A stretch of DNA of 55,405 bases from Alloascoidea africana (GCA_030581615.1 JAKTTT010000092.1:1-55405); one strand, 5' to 3'; positions 34,152 through 44,977 are shown, counted from the stretch's first letter. Notes: generated by a model from the letters alone, not told the origin. Program-made: numbers and translations.

Positions 34152-34540
34152 CTAATTTGGTTCATCATCAGCCGTTGGGTCGTAGACATTCTCTGTCAAA
34201 AGTTTGTTTAGCTCATCCTTGATGTACTGCACTTTGGTTCTGTCAATCATCAAATGAGTCTCATCAAGTTCCTATCGCTCCAGACCATGTTAATATATAT
34301 GTGTAAGCTGTGCAAAGGCTTTCTTCACATACCTCTATGACTATATCATGGCGTTCTTGGTCGATTTTGAGTATTAATGCTCGAATGGAAGGATCACTGA
34401 GACACGTTAGCACCTGAAGAAAGTCACTAAGTCGGAAAAGAACTGGAATACCACTCAATAAGAACACCTAAATGCTTTTGTTAGAGGACATGATATCAGT
34501 TTTCCAGATTAACGTACCTACCTTTAATAGCTCTCGGCAT
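34152..34540 (-). CDS. TFB5: Tfb5, smallest TFIIH core subunit, four exons
   Basis: Exons 34540-34522, 34467-34452, 34396-34333 and 34271-34152 give 72 aa. Introns: GTAGGT to TTTAG, GTATTC to CTCAG (55 nt, with GCTAAC), GTATGT to GATAG. All phases close, and the joined protein reads MPRAIKGVLIECDPSIRALI, then an ELDETHLMI motif and NVYDP, matching TFB5/GTF2H5 (yeast MARARKGALVQCDPSIKALI) end to end. Tfb5 stabilises TFIIH through Tfb2 and is needed for nucleotide excision repair. Exon 2 is only 16 nt, so the gene is easily missed. The start codon is 107 bp from that of the next gene on the other strand. Confidence 0.93.
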
Positions 34541-34647
34541 GAAGCAATAGTGGTGAAGATGATGATGACTTGGGAGACGGTCTAAGTGAAAAAATACCGC
34601 CGTACAACTTGACTACAACTCCATCTTAGCCACGACAATTGACACGC

Positions 34648-35808
34648 ATGGTTGCCACGATTGAGGTTCTATTCTATGAGAATGATACCTTGAGAAGAGA
34701 TAACTATTTGGAGTATATGAATTTGAATGCTCACGGGTGTCACATTGTGCAGAGCCATTATGACCAATCTTGTAAACGCCAGACTGAACCGTTACAAACG
34801 AATGCCATAGTTCAAGGTATGGCTAGACTATAACCTTACAATTGACCATTGACTGGGCATCAAGTTCATATACCATTGCTAAGACACCTCTGAATCATGG
34901 GGTTGTTTTATGACTTATAGATACCAGAGATACCACTCATCAGTCCAGCCGTTTATCATGCTCTGTTACTTCTCCCAGAAATGAATTAGTTGAAAGATCG
35001 TTTAAGGGAAATACAAGTGTCTCCTCTCTACAAGTAGACCGTTTTTATCAAGACGATTTCCAATTCTTTCAAGAATACGGGCCATCTTGTAATAGAAATG
35101 CTGCCAATGCAAAATGCTACACCAGGAAATGCTCGAATTCAAATTTGTTTAACATTATGGAGAACAAGTTTCACCCATTAGAAACCGGTTCCCATACACT
35201 TGGCAAAGATTATGCGCTTTCTCCGAGTCGTAAGGAACAACTTTTGATTATGTGGTTACAACCCAATAATTGACCTTGAAACGCCAGAATCTTTTTGCAA
35301 GATTTTAGACCTGACAGAATGCTCGTATGATCAGTCAAGACTCAAACATCAAAGTCTGAATAAATACCCAACGGAAAAGAAGCCAAGCCGAGCTCAGCAT
35401 CAAGAAAAAAGTTCTAGTTACCAATTTGCGAAAGTTATCCCACCCAAAGACGTCTGGTTCGCGTTATCAAGATCGCATGTCTCAGCGAATGACTTCCATA
35501 AGGATTCTTCTTCATCGGGTATTAATGGCACTTGCACGTTTCTTGTATCGTTTGTCCTCTAACCTCCGGCTAGAATATGCTGTGCGACTCTTTGTGCAAA
35601 GCGCAGACGAAGAGTCTGTTATCCCTCAAAGCAAGAAGCAATTTTTTTGGCGGTTGTGCAAGAAACACAAAACGAAATAAGCGCCGAACACGGTTGTTAT
35701 CTATGCCAGACCGGCGAAGAAGCGCAATGCAGCCATTTAGTTACACACTATCGGAGCAAAGGATTTACATCGAGAACGAATCAGCTCGATGCTTGGGGTA
35801 GAAATTAA
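34648..35808 (+). CDS. Predicted spliced orphan gene, unknown function
   Basis: I do not recognise the protein. Exons 34648-34816 (56 codons from ATG), 34921-35229 (about 103 codons) and 35309-35544 (about 78 codons) join in phase through GTATGG...TATAG and GTAAGG...TTTAG introns. A last exon is less certain: the third frame meets TAA at 35560, or splices from GTATCG (35545) past CTCTAAC to an acceptor at about 35601 or 35631 and runs to TAA 35808. That last frame has CYLCQTGEEAQCSHLVTHYR, a possible Cys/His metal site. The product is Ser/Asn/Gln-rich, 243 to about 306 aa, with no membrane segment or signal peptide. The divergent TFB5 promoter 107 bp away and three phase-compatible long exons support a real gene. 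Confidence 0.5.
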
Positions 35809-36346
35809 ACACTGAGGGGAAATGCCGAAACATCTCGAAGATCGTCTCTCCTGTAAATAATATGGTAAATAGTCCAGCTCGCGACCTCAAGGTAATGCCA
35901 CGAATAGAAGGCCACCAGGCAGCCAGTCACGAATAATGATTCATGGTAGGTTAAAGAAGAAAAAGGGCGCGAATTCCCGAGAATTAATAATTTCTGAGGG
36001 ACAGGAGACGTCTTCACAAGGTGAAAAAGACTCCTCATCACGCGATCCGACCCAACTCAGGCTGATTAGGGGGACATATCCCAGACCGCGTCTCCAGCAG
36101 AGCGAAGCATTCAGAACAGACAGAAACAGAGTGGAAGCGCGGAATCCTCACCGCCAAATTACGGGTTTTGTGCTAAAAGAGCATGCGGCCAGTTCATGAT
36201 CCGGCACATGGTGCAGCACCAGTGTTTACTCTCCACTTCTCCATTTTCTACCCCAAGCTCTAAAGGCCTTCTCGTGCGGTTCTCACTCGCCTTGCCTCGC
36301 CTCTTCCCAGTGCTCAGACGTGTGCTGGTGCTCTCTTCAGCTCGCC
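35809..36346. other. Upstream region of PDC2
   Basis: About 540 bp with no supported gene. It is richer in G+C than nearby spacers. It probably contains the PDC2 promoter and the end of the orphan gene's transcript. Confidence 0.5.
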
Positions 36347-38974
36347 ATGTCTTCTTACACGATCAAGGAGAAGATTGAAATATGTCTGAAAGCGGAGGCA
36401 AACCCTAAAATGACCCAGTTTGACCTGGCTAACTGGGTCAAGGAAAAGTGCAACAAGGCTCATCCTCCATCTCAAACAACGATATCAAGAATACTGGCCA
36501 GCAAAGACAACCTGATAACTGCAAAGAGCCATGAGCTGGTCACGAAACGCCGCAGACCTGTCAAGAACCCCTTACTCCACAAGATTCTTCTTGAATGGAT
36601 GGCACAGAGCGCTTGGAACTCGGTTGAGATATCGCCTGGTTTGATCACATCTGTCGCCAATAGAATATGGAAGCAGCTAAGAATAGAGGATCGCGAAGGT
36701 GATGGCAACTTTACTCACAGATGGTGCAACAACTTTCTAATGAGACACGATTTCAACATTCATAAGCTGGATCAGAAACCTGTTAAAATATGGAAGTTCA
36801 CAGAGAGTGGCATGATTAAAGATATGCTTGCAAAGACAAAGACAAAATCTCAGGACATTTTCACGGTTGATGAAATTCATCTCTGCTATTCATATCCTCT
36901 ACTGGATAATAACCACCCAATAGGGGCTGAAAAATTACAGCAAATGAAAAGCAATAACGTAACAGTACTGCTGGGTGCGAATGTCGACGGCTCCGAGAAA
37001 TTTGATCCCTTCATAGTTGGGCGATATGAGAATATGAACTGTTTTGGTGGCAGATCCACGCAAAGGGTCTGTAACAAACTTGGAGTCGCTTACAAAAGTA
37101 ATAGGAAATGTTGGCTGACCGCAACAATGTTTTACGACTGGCTCGTCACCCTAGACAAGAAAATGTCTGTTTCGGATAGAAAAATTGTTTTGATCATCGA
37201 CGATTCATATTCGCACCGATGCATTAACGTAAAACTGTCAAATATCACACTGATTTACACGTGTTCGACATCTTGCTTTTTGCCGATGAGTTGGGGCTTA
37301 CTGGATGATTTTAAATGTCTGTACAGAATACACCATTATAATCATATTCTTCGTAGTCCAGCAACTACAGAAAGAGATTTCGACATTTCTTTGTATCAGG
37401 CGATGGAGTGGATCAAACAGAGTTGGACAGAATTATCCAGAGCAAAAATCATTAAGAGCTGGAACTACTCTGGAATAATAATCGATCCTCCAACTTTAAA
37501 GATAACAAATGAAACTCTGGTTCGAAACGATCTTTGCAACAATACAGAAAAGCTAGAGAATATTCTAAAGGAATTTCGGAAAAATGTTTCAGGCTGTGAA
37601 AACGCGATTGACGTCAATGCTCTTTTAACACTGGAAGAGGAAAGGAAAAAAGAGTTTTATGTTACAGATGAAGAGCTTATTGAGGCTTCTAGTATTGAAG
37701 AATACGAACCGGGTGTTATGAAACCTTCAGATAGGAACAGGAAAGATAGAAAAACTCAGTATACACAACAATTTCAGAAAAAAACTGATATTTCGGTCAA
37801 GATGGAACCAGGCATACCCATTCCTCTGAGTATAATCCAACCATCGCAATCCTGTCCACCCGAGCCGGCTATTGTTGGTGATCAACTTCAGAAAATAAAC
37901 ACTGACGATGCTGGCAACAATAATAGTACGACAAACTCACCTCTTCCTCATCTACCCGACATAAGATCAATGCTTACAACTGAAGATCCATTAACAATGA
38001 AACCGCCACCAAGCTCAATACCCAGATCTAATACGCTTCCCCAATTCATTTCTACATTGCAGGGACAAGCCCCATTACCAGAGTCCTCATTTCCTCAGTA
38101 TTACGACTCGGCAAATGGAGAAAACAAGAGTCCAAGAAATGGCTCTCAAAGTCCCGCCCCACCATCTCCTACCGACTCGTCGTTAATATTATCAAGACGC
38201 ACCAGCCCCAAGGCAGTAGCTTCATCACTTTCTTTGCAAGCTAATAGTAGGACGCAGTCATACGGCAGACCATCTTCTCGGTCTCTTTCAAATACATACC
38301 CTTTACGAGAAGATTCAACATCAAGTCCTAACCACCGAGCTATGGCTCAGATATCCGCTTCCTCGTCTCCTAATGCCTTACAGCAAAAAATTCAAACACC
38401 ATCCAACATGTCAAATTCAATATCACCTCCCAGATCTGGTTCTTTGCTTCTTGGTCGGGGTGTCACAAACAATTGTGATGGATCCAGCTCGCCGTTATCT
38501 GCATTAATACCTCTTACCAAGTCGAATTTTGAAAACGAAGTTGCGCTTTCAACCACTACCAACAAATATATCAACTCTTTGAAACGCAAGATAACGCTCA
38601 TTTCGAATTTATTTTTGGCGATATCAGAAGGTGAAATAACAGACTTTTCACAATCCACTGTTGACGAATTGAAGCTAGTTCTGAGCACTTACATCCAACA
38701 GTACAACAATGTTCTTCTTGAATATAGAAATGCCAATGAGATAATTGAGAATGGGCAAAATGATATCAACTTGAGCGGCGTCAGAAATGCTAATGAATGT
38801 ATAGATGTTTCTGGAGAAAGAAGTTCTGGCTGTGAAAGCAGCGGGATGATGAGCAGTCTGAGCAATGAGGCAAGATCGCATAACACTGAAATCATGAGCC
38901 CAAGTTCGGATTTTGGTATTGATAATCGTGTGAAAGTGGAAGAAGAATGCATAGATCTTTTGGGCAGAGTTTGA
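36347..38974 (+). CDS. PDC2: Pdc2-like transcription factor of CENP-B/pogo-transposase ancestry
   Basis: The start at 36347 (MSSYTIKEKIEICLKAE) gives 875 aa. Order: N-terminal CENP-B-type helix-turn-helix (MTQFDLANWVKEKC, PSQTTISRILASKDN), second DNA-binding half (GNFTHRWCNNFLMRHDFNI), then a DDE-transposase-like domain (IFTVDEIHLCYSYPLLDN, KIVLIIDDSYSH, LPMSWGLLDDFKCLYR). The third acidic residue expected from pogo (QPLDQG) is replaced in LPMSWG, as in yeast Pdc2 (LPFNWG), so the fold is domesticated. A long Ser/Pro/Asn-rich activation region and a C-terminal helical segment follow. Pdc2 drives pyruvate decarboxylase and thiamine genes in yeast; this role is inferred from end-to-end similarity. 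Confidence 0.9.
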   Translation: MSSYTIKEKIEICLKAEANPKMTQFDLANWVKEKCNKAHPPSQTTISRILASKDNLITAKSHELVTKRRRPVKNPLLHKILLEWMAQSAWNSVEISPGLITSVANRIWKQLRIEDREGDGNFTHRWCNNFLMRHDFNIHKLDQKPVKIWKFTESGMIKDMLAKTKTKSQDIFTVDEIHLCYSYPLLDNNHPIGAEKLQQMKSNNVTVLLGANVDGSEKFDPFIVGRYENMNCFGGRSTQRVCNKLGVAYKSNRKCWLTATMFYDWLVTLDKKMSVSDRKIVLIIDDSYSHRCINVKLSNITLIYTCSTSCFLPMSWGLLDDFKCLYRIHHYNHILRSPATTERDFDISLYQAMEWIKQSWTELSRAKIIKSWNYSGIIIDPPTLKITNETLVRNDLCNNTEKLENILKEFRKNVSGCENAIDVNALLTLEEERKKEFYVTDEELIEASSIEEYEPGVMKPSDRNRKDRKTQYTQQFQKKTDISVKMEPGIPIPLSIIQPSQSCPPEPAIVGDQLQKINTDDAGNNNSTTNSPLPHLPDIRSMLTTEDPLTMKPPPSSIPRSNTLPQFISTLQGQAPLPESSFPQYYDSANGENKSPRNGSQSPAPPSPTDSSLILSRRTSPKAVASSLSLQANSRTQSYGRPSSRSLSNTYPLREDSTSSPNHRAMAQISASSSPNALQQKIQTPSNMSNSISPPRSGSLLLGRGVTNNCDGSSSPLSALIPLTKSNFENEVALSTTTNKYINSLKRKITLISNLFLAISEGEITDFSQSTVDELKLVLSTYIQQYNNVLLEYRNANEIIENGQNDINLSGVRNANECIDVSGERSSGCESSGMMSSLSNEARSHNTEIMSPSSDFGIDNRVKVEEECIDLLGRV

Positions 38975-39712
38975 CGAGAGGGCAAGCTGTCATTTCAATT
39001 CTTGTTTATACCTCGTTTTCTTGTGATGTGCTGGTTGCTTTTTATGAACCTACGCATAAGCTAATTGAAGCATCTACTTACATTTTATTCTGAAGTGGAT
39101 TCTAATCATCTCTTTTGACCTCAATATGCTTTGAACAGCTCGTTTTATCATGTAACACGTAGCAAATTTTTCAATTTTTCAATTTTTCATTATTCTATTT
39201 TTTTTTTTCGTTTTGAGGCTTTTTTGTCGATTTCTATTTCATGTGAAAGTCATTTTCTTGTTTTAACAAGCCAAATTTATGGTTTTCAAAAGCTAAAAAG
39301 TATTGAACTTGCTGTTCTTTTCTTTCTTTTGTCGATTTCAAGGACCAGGATTTTTAATTGTTTTTCTTTTTTATAAAATTCATTTTGTTCCTTTTCTTGT
39401 TGTATTTAATAGAGAATGAGGAGGATATTTATCGTTTTGGATTTTAGGTATAGCTTAGCTTGATAATGCAAGGCTAGGATCCTTTCATTAAAAGTAGAGA
39501 TAAACTCGTAAGATTTCTGTGTTGGTGGTTTTAAAAACCTGGATCAAAGCTTTGAGAAAGCAGGTGTTCACAAGGAGAAAAAACGTAATCACCCTATTGC
39601 GATATTGCTCTCGGGAATAGACACAATGCAAATTTCTATAGCTATGGAGTAGCCATATTTATGAAAATAAAAAAACATCCAAGAAACGCAAATAAAAAAA
39701 GGAAAGCATTCA
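38975..39712. other. Convergent spacer PDC2/STN1, T-rich
   Basis: About 740 bp between two converging stop codons. The plus strand has repeated AATTTTTC words near 39166-39190 and many T runs. An 81-codon frame (39131-39376) is T-rich and not convincing. No gene is seen. Confidence 0.5.
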
Positions 39713-41686
39713 TCATTGCACACGCTTAATTTGCCATTCCATTAACCTCTTATCAAGAGTCCACTGATAGCGAGTACTGTTATTCCGATCTGCAAAAGTG
39801 CCATATCCAGAGATTATCTCTGCTAACATTACCGAGACAATCTCTGGCCAAATAGCAACCCCAAACCGACTTTCCAGATACTTTAGAACCCGAGAACATG
39901 TAATTATAGTTTTTGATCCGTTCAAAAATTGATGCGTTCCATCTTGAGCCAGCTGAGAAAGAAACTTTTGAATACGCCGGAATTGTGTTAGTGAGTAATT
40001 GTTGCTGGGGGACTCGTCAGCAGCAATATTTGACCCATAAGAAAAAATTCTGACAACCATTCCGGATCTCTCGAGCTCGAGATGCGTTTCTGAAAAGATT
40101 CTCAATGCAATAGTTGAAAGCGGTTGAGATGCAAGTTGCGTAAGGTTTGCTCCAGACTGCTTCAAATACACAGATTTTGCTACTTCCCTAAGAAACTGCG
40201 ATAATTTCGGATCAGTCAATGCCTCCTCTAGAGTGTATGAACTTTTTGGTAAATTGAACAGCCAAACAACCAGTTGCTCTTGAAAGTCTTCTGGTCTCAG
40301 AATTGGAGTACTCTCAGGTCTGGGACAAGAATAATTTGAATGTTGGGCTCCACTAGTATTCCTAAGAAGCTTGGAGTTTGGTGAGGGATATGGTCGTACA
40401 TTACGCGTCGACCGACTTTCCGCAGATGGCTGGATTGTCTCGTTTGCAGGAAATGATTTAGATGATTCAATTGTTGAGATAGAGGGGGTCCACACTTTTG
40501 AAGTGGATCGAAACGTAGTTAAACCGCAATTAAAAGAATGATGCCTACAATAGTCGACGTTAGAATCGTTAGGAGATGGATACGGAACTTGAGACTCAGT
40601 ACAGGAACTTTGTACAAGATTCTGTTTGTGTGTTTGCCTGTTTTGATATCTGATTCCCTCCGTAGTTTGACACATGTCTTGAACAGGCGGTCCATTTTCT
40701 TTATTAGATTCATGGTAAAATGCGTCTCTATCCAGAATGACAAGGTCATCATCACTGTCGTTGTTGCTTTCATCAATGATCTTTCCCCCTTCAATTTCCT
40801 CTTCATCTTCGGATTCAAAATCAGGCACAACTTCGGGAGACATGGGCGGAGGAGAACTGGAGAGAATAATAAGGTCCATTTTTTTTTTCTTTGCAAGATC
40901 GTTGGGATCAAGACATGCAACAGCATCAAACCAGTCTAACCGATTGAGAACCTTATCATTTGCAAGAGTCTGCATAATTTTCTCAGTATCTACAAACCAA
41001 GTGGTTTCCAAATGCTCCTTTCGAAAATCAAGACACGTTTTCCACCATTCAATTTCATCTTTTAAAGCAAATTTGGTGTAACCTTGTTTGCTCACCACTT
41101 GAAGAAACGTTACAGACACCTCACGGTCTTTTCTGTCGTAGGGAGATAACCCAGCAGTTCCCTCAACTCGCATCAACAATCCAATCATGCTGGAATCGGT
41201 GATACTCAAGCACGCGCCAGCGATCATGGCATACTTGACAGAACATATGACTCCGCCATTGTGGAATCCAGCCGTTGTTGAGCAATCATCAAGAGTCAAT
41301 GATACTCTCCCTGTACAGTTCAACTCGTCAATTTTGTAAGCTTTGAAGTCAACACAGCGGCCGACTAATCTTACCCTGCGAATGGGGTGATTGTCAAACA
41401 GCATACAGGACTCGAAAGAGTCATAGCCCCCATCACAATCATGATAAAACTTTGCCGCCGGCCTCAGTCTCAAAAAGTCTCTGTTCAGCAGCGGGACGTA
41501 AATATTGTAGCACGAAGAAAGATGGAATATGTTAGGGATGTAGTAAACCACACTGAGTTTTGTGCCATCCGCCGCCACCGAGACCCGCTCAAACGAGATA
41601 TACGGGTTCTCTGGACGGTACAGCGTATTTGGCGGGGCCGACCTTGTCCTCAGGATCGCACCTGGCTGGGGCTCTTCCGTTGACAT
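39713..41686 (-). CDS. STN1: Stn1-like telomere-capping OB-fold protein
   Basis: Stn1 with Cdc13 and Ten1 forms the CST complex that caps telomeres and aids lagging-strand fill-in. The 657-aa product has an N-terminal OB-fold (about residues 40-220): PNIFHLSSCYN, then HPIRRVRLVGRCVDFKAYK, the first OB strands in the family pattern, and the strand SLTLDDCSTTAG matching the family's LDDGSG-like turn. A linker rich in Ser/Asp/Glu (about 265-450) follows. A C-terminal region from about 470 (QLVVWLFNLPKSSYTLEEAL) has winged-helix-like spacing. The protein is longer than yeast Stn1 (494 aa), mostly in the linker. It is divergent from the Mig1-type gene across 257 bp. Confidence 0.82.
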   Translation of the reverse strand: MSTEEPQPGAILRTRSAPPNTLYRPENPYISFERVSVAADGTKLSVVYYIPNIFHLSSCYNIYVPLLNRDFLRLRPAAKFYHDCDGGYDSFESCMLFDNHPIRRVRLVGRCVDFKAYKIDELNCTGRVSLTLDDCSTTAGFHNGGVICSVKYAMIAGACLSITDSSMIGLLMRVEGTAGLSPYDRKDREVSVTFLQVVSKQGYTKFALKDEIEWWKTCLDFRKEHLETTWFVDTEKIMQTLANDKVLNRLDWFDAVACLDPNDLAKKKKMDLIILSSSPPPMSPEVVPDFESEDEEEIEGGKIIDESNNDSDDDLVILDRDAFYHESNKENGPPVQDMCQTTEGIRYQNRQTHKQNLVQSSCTESQVPYPSPNDSNVDYCRHHSFNCGLTTFRSTSKVWTPSISTIESSKSFPANETIQPSAESRSTRNVRPYPSPNSKLLRNTSGAQHSNYSCPRPESTPILRPEDFQEQLVVWLFNLPKSSYTLEEALTDPKLSQFLREVAKSVYLKQSGANLTQLASQPLSTIALRIFSETHLELERSGMVVRIFSYGSNIAADESPSNNYSLTQFRRIQKFLSQLAQDGTHQFLNGSKTIITCSRVLKYLESRFGVAIWPEIVSVMLAEIISGYGTFADRNNSTRYQWTLDKRLMEWQIKRVQ

Positions 41687-41793
41687 CCCATGCCCGTCTC
41701 CCTAGCTTTTGGTCTTGGTCTCCAGCTTCTCAAAGTTCGACGCGACGCGGCTCACTGTTCCAAACACCCGTGCACCCAACAACCACCACACGC

Positions 41794-41799
41794 CACGTG
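41794..41799. promoter_or_regulatory. CACGTG box in the STN1/Mig1-type promoter
   Basis: CACGTG in the context GCCACGTGACTA lies midway in the 257-bp divergent promoter. Its flank GTGAC matches the third box between ALE1 and HEM15 (TCACGTGACG). It is a probable bHLH (Cbf1-type) site, by inference only. Confidence 0.45.
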
Positions 41800-41943
41800 A
41801 CTATTTTGGTACGATGAGCTTTTTGTGGGGGCCGAATATGCGGAAAAATGCACCACACAAAAAAAAGGCATCCACCTTCTGATTCTTCCTCCGCCAGTCT
41901 TCCCCGAGAGAAGCCCTTTCCATCGCTTTTGCCTGCGCTCGCC

Positions 41944-42869
41944 ATGTCCTCGTCGTCTTCCCAGCCCCGGCCGCAGCAGCCGCAAGCTTCCGCTGCGTCG
42001 GGCGCCGCGAAGTCCAAACGGAAGGGAGCCTCAGATCTTCCCCGCCCTTACAAGTGTCCTATTTGCAGTAGAGCTTTCCATAGACTTGAGCACCAGACGC
42101 GGCATATTCGAACACACACCGGAGAAAAGCCACATGCGTGCAACTTCCCGGGCTGTGAAAAGAAGTTCAGTCGCTCGGACGAACTGACCAGACACATGAG
42201 AATCCACACGAACGGAAATTCTCGAAGACAGAGACAGAACGTTAAGGCGAATGGAGCAAGCAACATCGCTGGTACTAACACCAAAAGTGGTAATAACGCG
42301 GGGAAGCCCTTAACAATAGGGACTACTGACGATGATCTCGACTCGAGCGGAAACCGTCAGGAAACTGATGATAAGCCGGAAAATAGCCTTCTGGACGTTA
42401 TGGCAGAGGCTGAAAAGGGCAAGGGCAAAAGCCGACAGCTTAATTCATCTTTGAGGCACACCAAAACATCTTCTGGGACACCTCCACGGGCAATAACGGC
42501 CGGTTCACCGTCTTCTCCAGAGCAGTTTTTGGGCTCCGGAAACGTGCCTATTGGTACACGGTCGTTCTTTGATATAGATCTTCTTGCCAAAGCTGCTTCT
42601 GATGAGCTCCACAAGGAAAAGATAAAGAGTAGAATGTTGGCCTATAACATTCAGCCCACCAAGAGCTTGCCATCTCTTGCAAACTTTTTTGATTCTGCCC
42701 GAAGCACTCCTAATACTCCTTTCGGCTCGCCTCCTTCGGGTTCTAATCTTCCTCCGGTGTCTCATCCTGCTCATCCAAAGGTTTACCACCAGCCTCATGT
42801 CCACCCCAGACCCCTTAACTTTCTGTCTCCTTTACAGCCCATGACCAAATTGAAACCCTTGGTACCTCC

Positions 42870-42905
<36 letters not shown>

Positions 42906-43770
42906 TAATATTTCTCCTTCATCCTCTGCTTCTACATACTTCAGTCCTAGATCCAAACCCCAAACGGCCTCCTCATCTTTCTTACCTTCGCCCTCGCTAT
43001 CCTCAAGGCCGGAAGATTCCGAAAACTATAATAATCGAAATAAAAGATCCCGGCCCAATTCCCCATCTTCAACCGTCCCCAGCTCCCCAGTTTTAAACAG
43101 CAACCATGGCCTTTTTAATTCCTCTGGTCAGGACTTTACGCCTTTAGCGACACCTGCTCATTCGCCCAGGCTATCTGCTCGAGCGCTTTCAGGCTCAAAT
43201 CCAGGCTCGTTTCTCAGTCTGGATACTTTGAACTCGGCCCCAAGTATAGCAAGTGGGAGCAGTACAACGTCTGTGGCGGGAAATGTACCTTTACCTCCTT
43301 TGAGATCTCTGCCTTCTCTAAAGTCTGTACAATCTAATCCACAATCGTTTGCTCCTAAAACCAATTCATCTCCTCCAAGCATCCCCACTATAATACCTTT
43401 GAAAAACGAGGGTGATAACAACTGTATCAAGCCTGGACCCACTTCTACGGTAGACAACAATTTCCTATACCATCACTCTCAGCCTAATCCTAATATTTTT
43501 TCAAGTTTGGCTGTGTCACACTTGAGTTCCAAGCTTCGAGATGACCGAAACTATCATCCTGGTCTACTGCAAGGTTCTGATTCGAGTTCATCTGATGAGG
43601 GAAAGGGGAAAAGTAAAGAAATTTCATCCTCTAATGATGGTAACAGTATGAGTGTTGATTCTGAGGATGAACAAACGATAAGTACCACCTTACAGCCTAA
43701 TGTGGGAGATAATGACGATAGTTCGGAAACTAGAAAGGTGACAGTACTCAATTTGCTGAACAATAGCTAG
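41944..43770 (+). CDS. Mig1/CreA-type two-finger C2H2 repressor
   Basis: The start at 41944 ([12 protein letters not shown]) is chosen over an in-frame ATG at 41848, which would add 32 residues of low similarity. The 608-aa product has two adjacent C2H2 fingers, about residues 36-58 ([20 protein letters not shown]) and 64-88 ([20 protein letters not shown]), with the RxH/RxE contacts of Mig1/CreA that recognise GC-rich SYGGRG sites. These factors repress alternative-carbon genes when glucose is present. The rest is Ser/Pro/Asn-rich with a polyalanine run from a (CAG)10 repeat. Which Mig paralogue it is cannot be decided here. Confidence 0.92.
42875..42904 (+). repeat. (CAG)10 trinucleotide repeat
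   Basis: Ten perfect CAG units lie inside the Mig1-type gene. Read in the gene's frame as GCA, they encode a polyalanine run. Such tracts commonly vary in length between strains. Confidence 0.95.
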
Positions 43771-44266
43771 CTTGTCTGAATTTTTTCTTTCTTTGTTTCT
43801 AGATGTTTTAACAAGCGAAATTAATCTTGCTTCTGCTTGTGATTTTGGTTATATTTCTTTTTTGAATCACTTCTTGTCTAGCCCCTGACCTTTTATTTTC
43901 TAGCCAGTTTTTGGGATATAGATTTGCTCCATATGTAATTGTTACAATCTCAAGCTTTTTAAAGTTTTGTTTCAGTCCAACTGGTTGGATCCTAATGCGC
44001 TTCTCTTATTTAGAACCTACAAAATTAACTATATGATTTAGATGAATCTCAGATCAGTACACAATAGAATACAGTAAACAGGAGAAATAAACCCTTAAAA
44101 AATCATTGGAAATTTATTGAAATTTGTCAAGGAAAAGGATACCAACAACTCGTTCGAGATTGATGTCACTCAGTATTGCGATGAATTACCCGGTCTGCAT
44201 ATATGCTGATGGGACATAGGAACCCCCGATTGTCTTATTATACTCGCCAAATCAACACCGAATAGC
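43771..44266. other. Spacer Mig1-type gene/NAT4
   Basis: About 500 bp of AT-rich sequence holding the 3' region of one gene and the promoter of the next. No gene is seen. Confidence 0.5.
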
Positions 44267-44977
44267 ATGGCAATACTCGGTAGATATCCTGTGGAAGAGC
44301 ATGACTTAGGCGAGGATAGAGATTTTGACTTGACTTACTACGTTGACTGCGCAACAATCGCGTTTGAGACCTTTTCACTTGATCGCATAGGGATTGAAAG
44401 TGAAGTATTGGTTTCCAACGTTGGTAATCTCCCAAATGAATGGATTACCAAATGTTTTGAGCTTTTGGAGAAAGGACTCGGTGATAAATATAGAAAAGAA
44501 AATGGGAAAAATTGGCGAGCCATGAAGAGGGAAGAGATGCTGGAGCATGATCTGATTTATGCCATTGTACGAAAGAAAAGCCATACCTCAATCACACCAT
44601 GCAAAGAAAAAACAGATACTGATACCAACAATCTAATTGCATTTTTAAGTTTTATGGCAACAGAAGAAGAAGACCTTCCTGTTTTGTTTTTATATGAAAT
44701 ACATGTTGACCCAAATTTCCAAAACATGGCAATTGGGAAGAGTTTGCTCCACACATTTCACAAATTCTGCTCTTCATTAAAAAAAGGTTTGGAACCTACG
44801 GGAATAGAACTAGTAGGAACAATGCTGAGCGTATATTCGGACAATGAAGGAGCATTAAGATTGTACAAAAGTTTGGGGTATGATTTCAGTGTCTATTCTC
44901 AAAAAGAAAGACTTTTAAGAGGAAGGAAAGTTAAACCGGCTAGATATACGTTGATCCGTCCTATTAAAGAACTCTAA
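44267..44977 (+). CDS. NAT4: NatD (Naa40), histone H4/H2A N-terminal acetyltransferase
   Basis: NatD acetylates the alpha-amino group of histones H4 and H2A. The 236-aa product has the GNAT fold: NWRAMKREEMLEHDLIYAIV (the NatD W...KxxEM signature), strand beta-4 LFLYEIHVDPNFQNMAIGKS with the acetyl-CoA loop (QNMAIG in place of the usual RRKGLG-type loop), and the C-terminal VYSDNEGALRLYKSLGYDF. Length fits the family (yeast Nat4 285, human 237). The insertion with HTSITPCKEKTDTD around residues 105-120 is short and polar. Confidence 0.9.
   Translation: MAILGRYPVEEHDLGEDRDFDLTYYVDCATIAFETFSLDRIGIESEVLVSNVGNLPNEWITKCFELLEKGLGDKYRKENGKNWRAMKREEMLEHDLIYAIVRKKSHTSITPCKEKTDTDTNNLIAFLSFMATEEEDLPVLFLYEIHVDPNFQNMAIGKSLLHTFHKFCSSLKKGLEPTGIELVGTMLSVYSDNEGALRLYKSLGYDFSVYSQKERLLRGRKVKPARYTLIRPIKEL

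Noticed and set aside
41848-41943. N-terminal extension of the Mig1-type repressor
   Set aside because: In frame, but of promoter-like composition. The ATG at 41944 fits the usual short lead before the first zinc finger.
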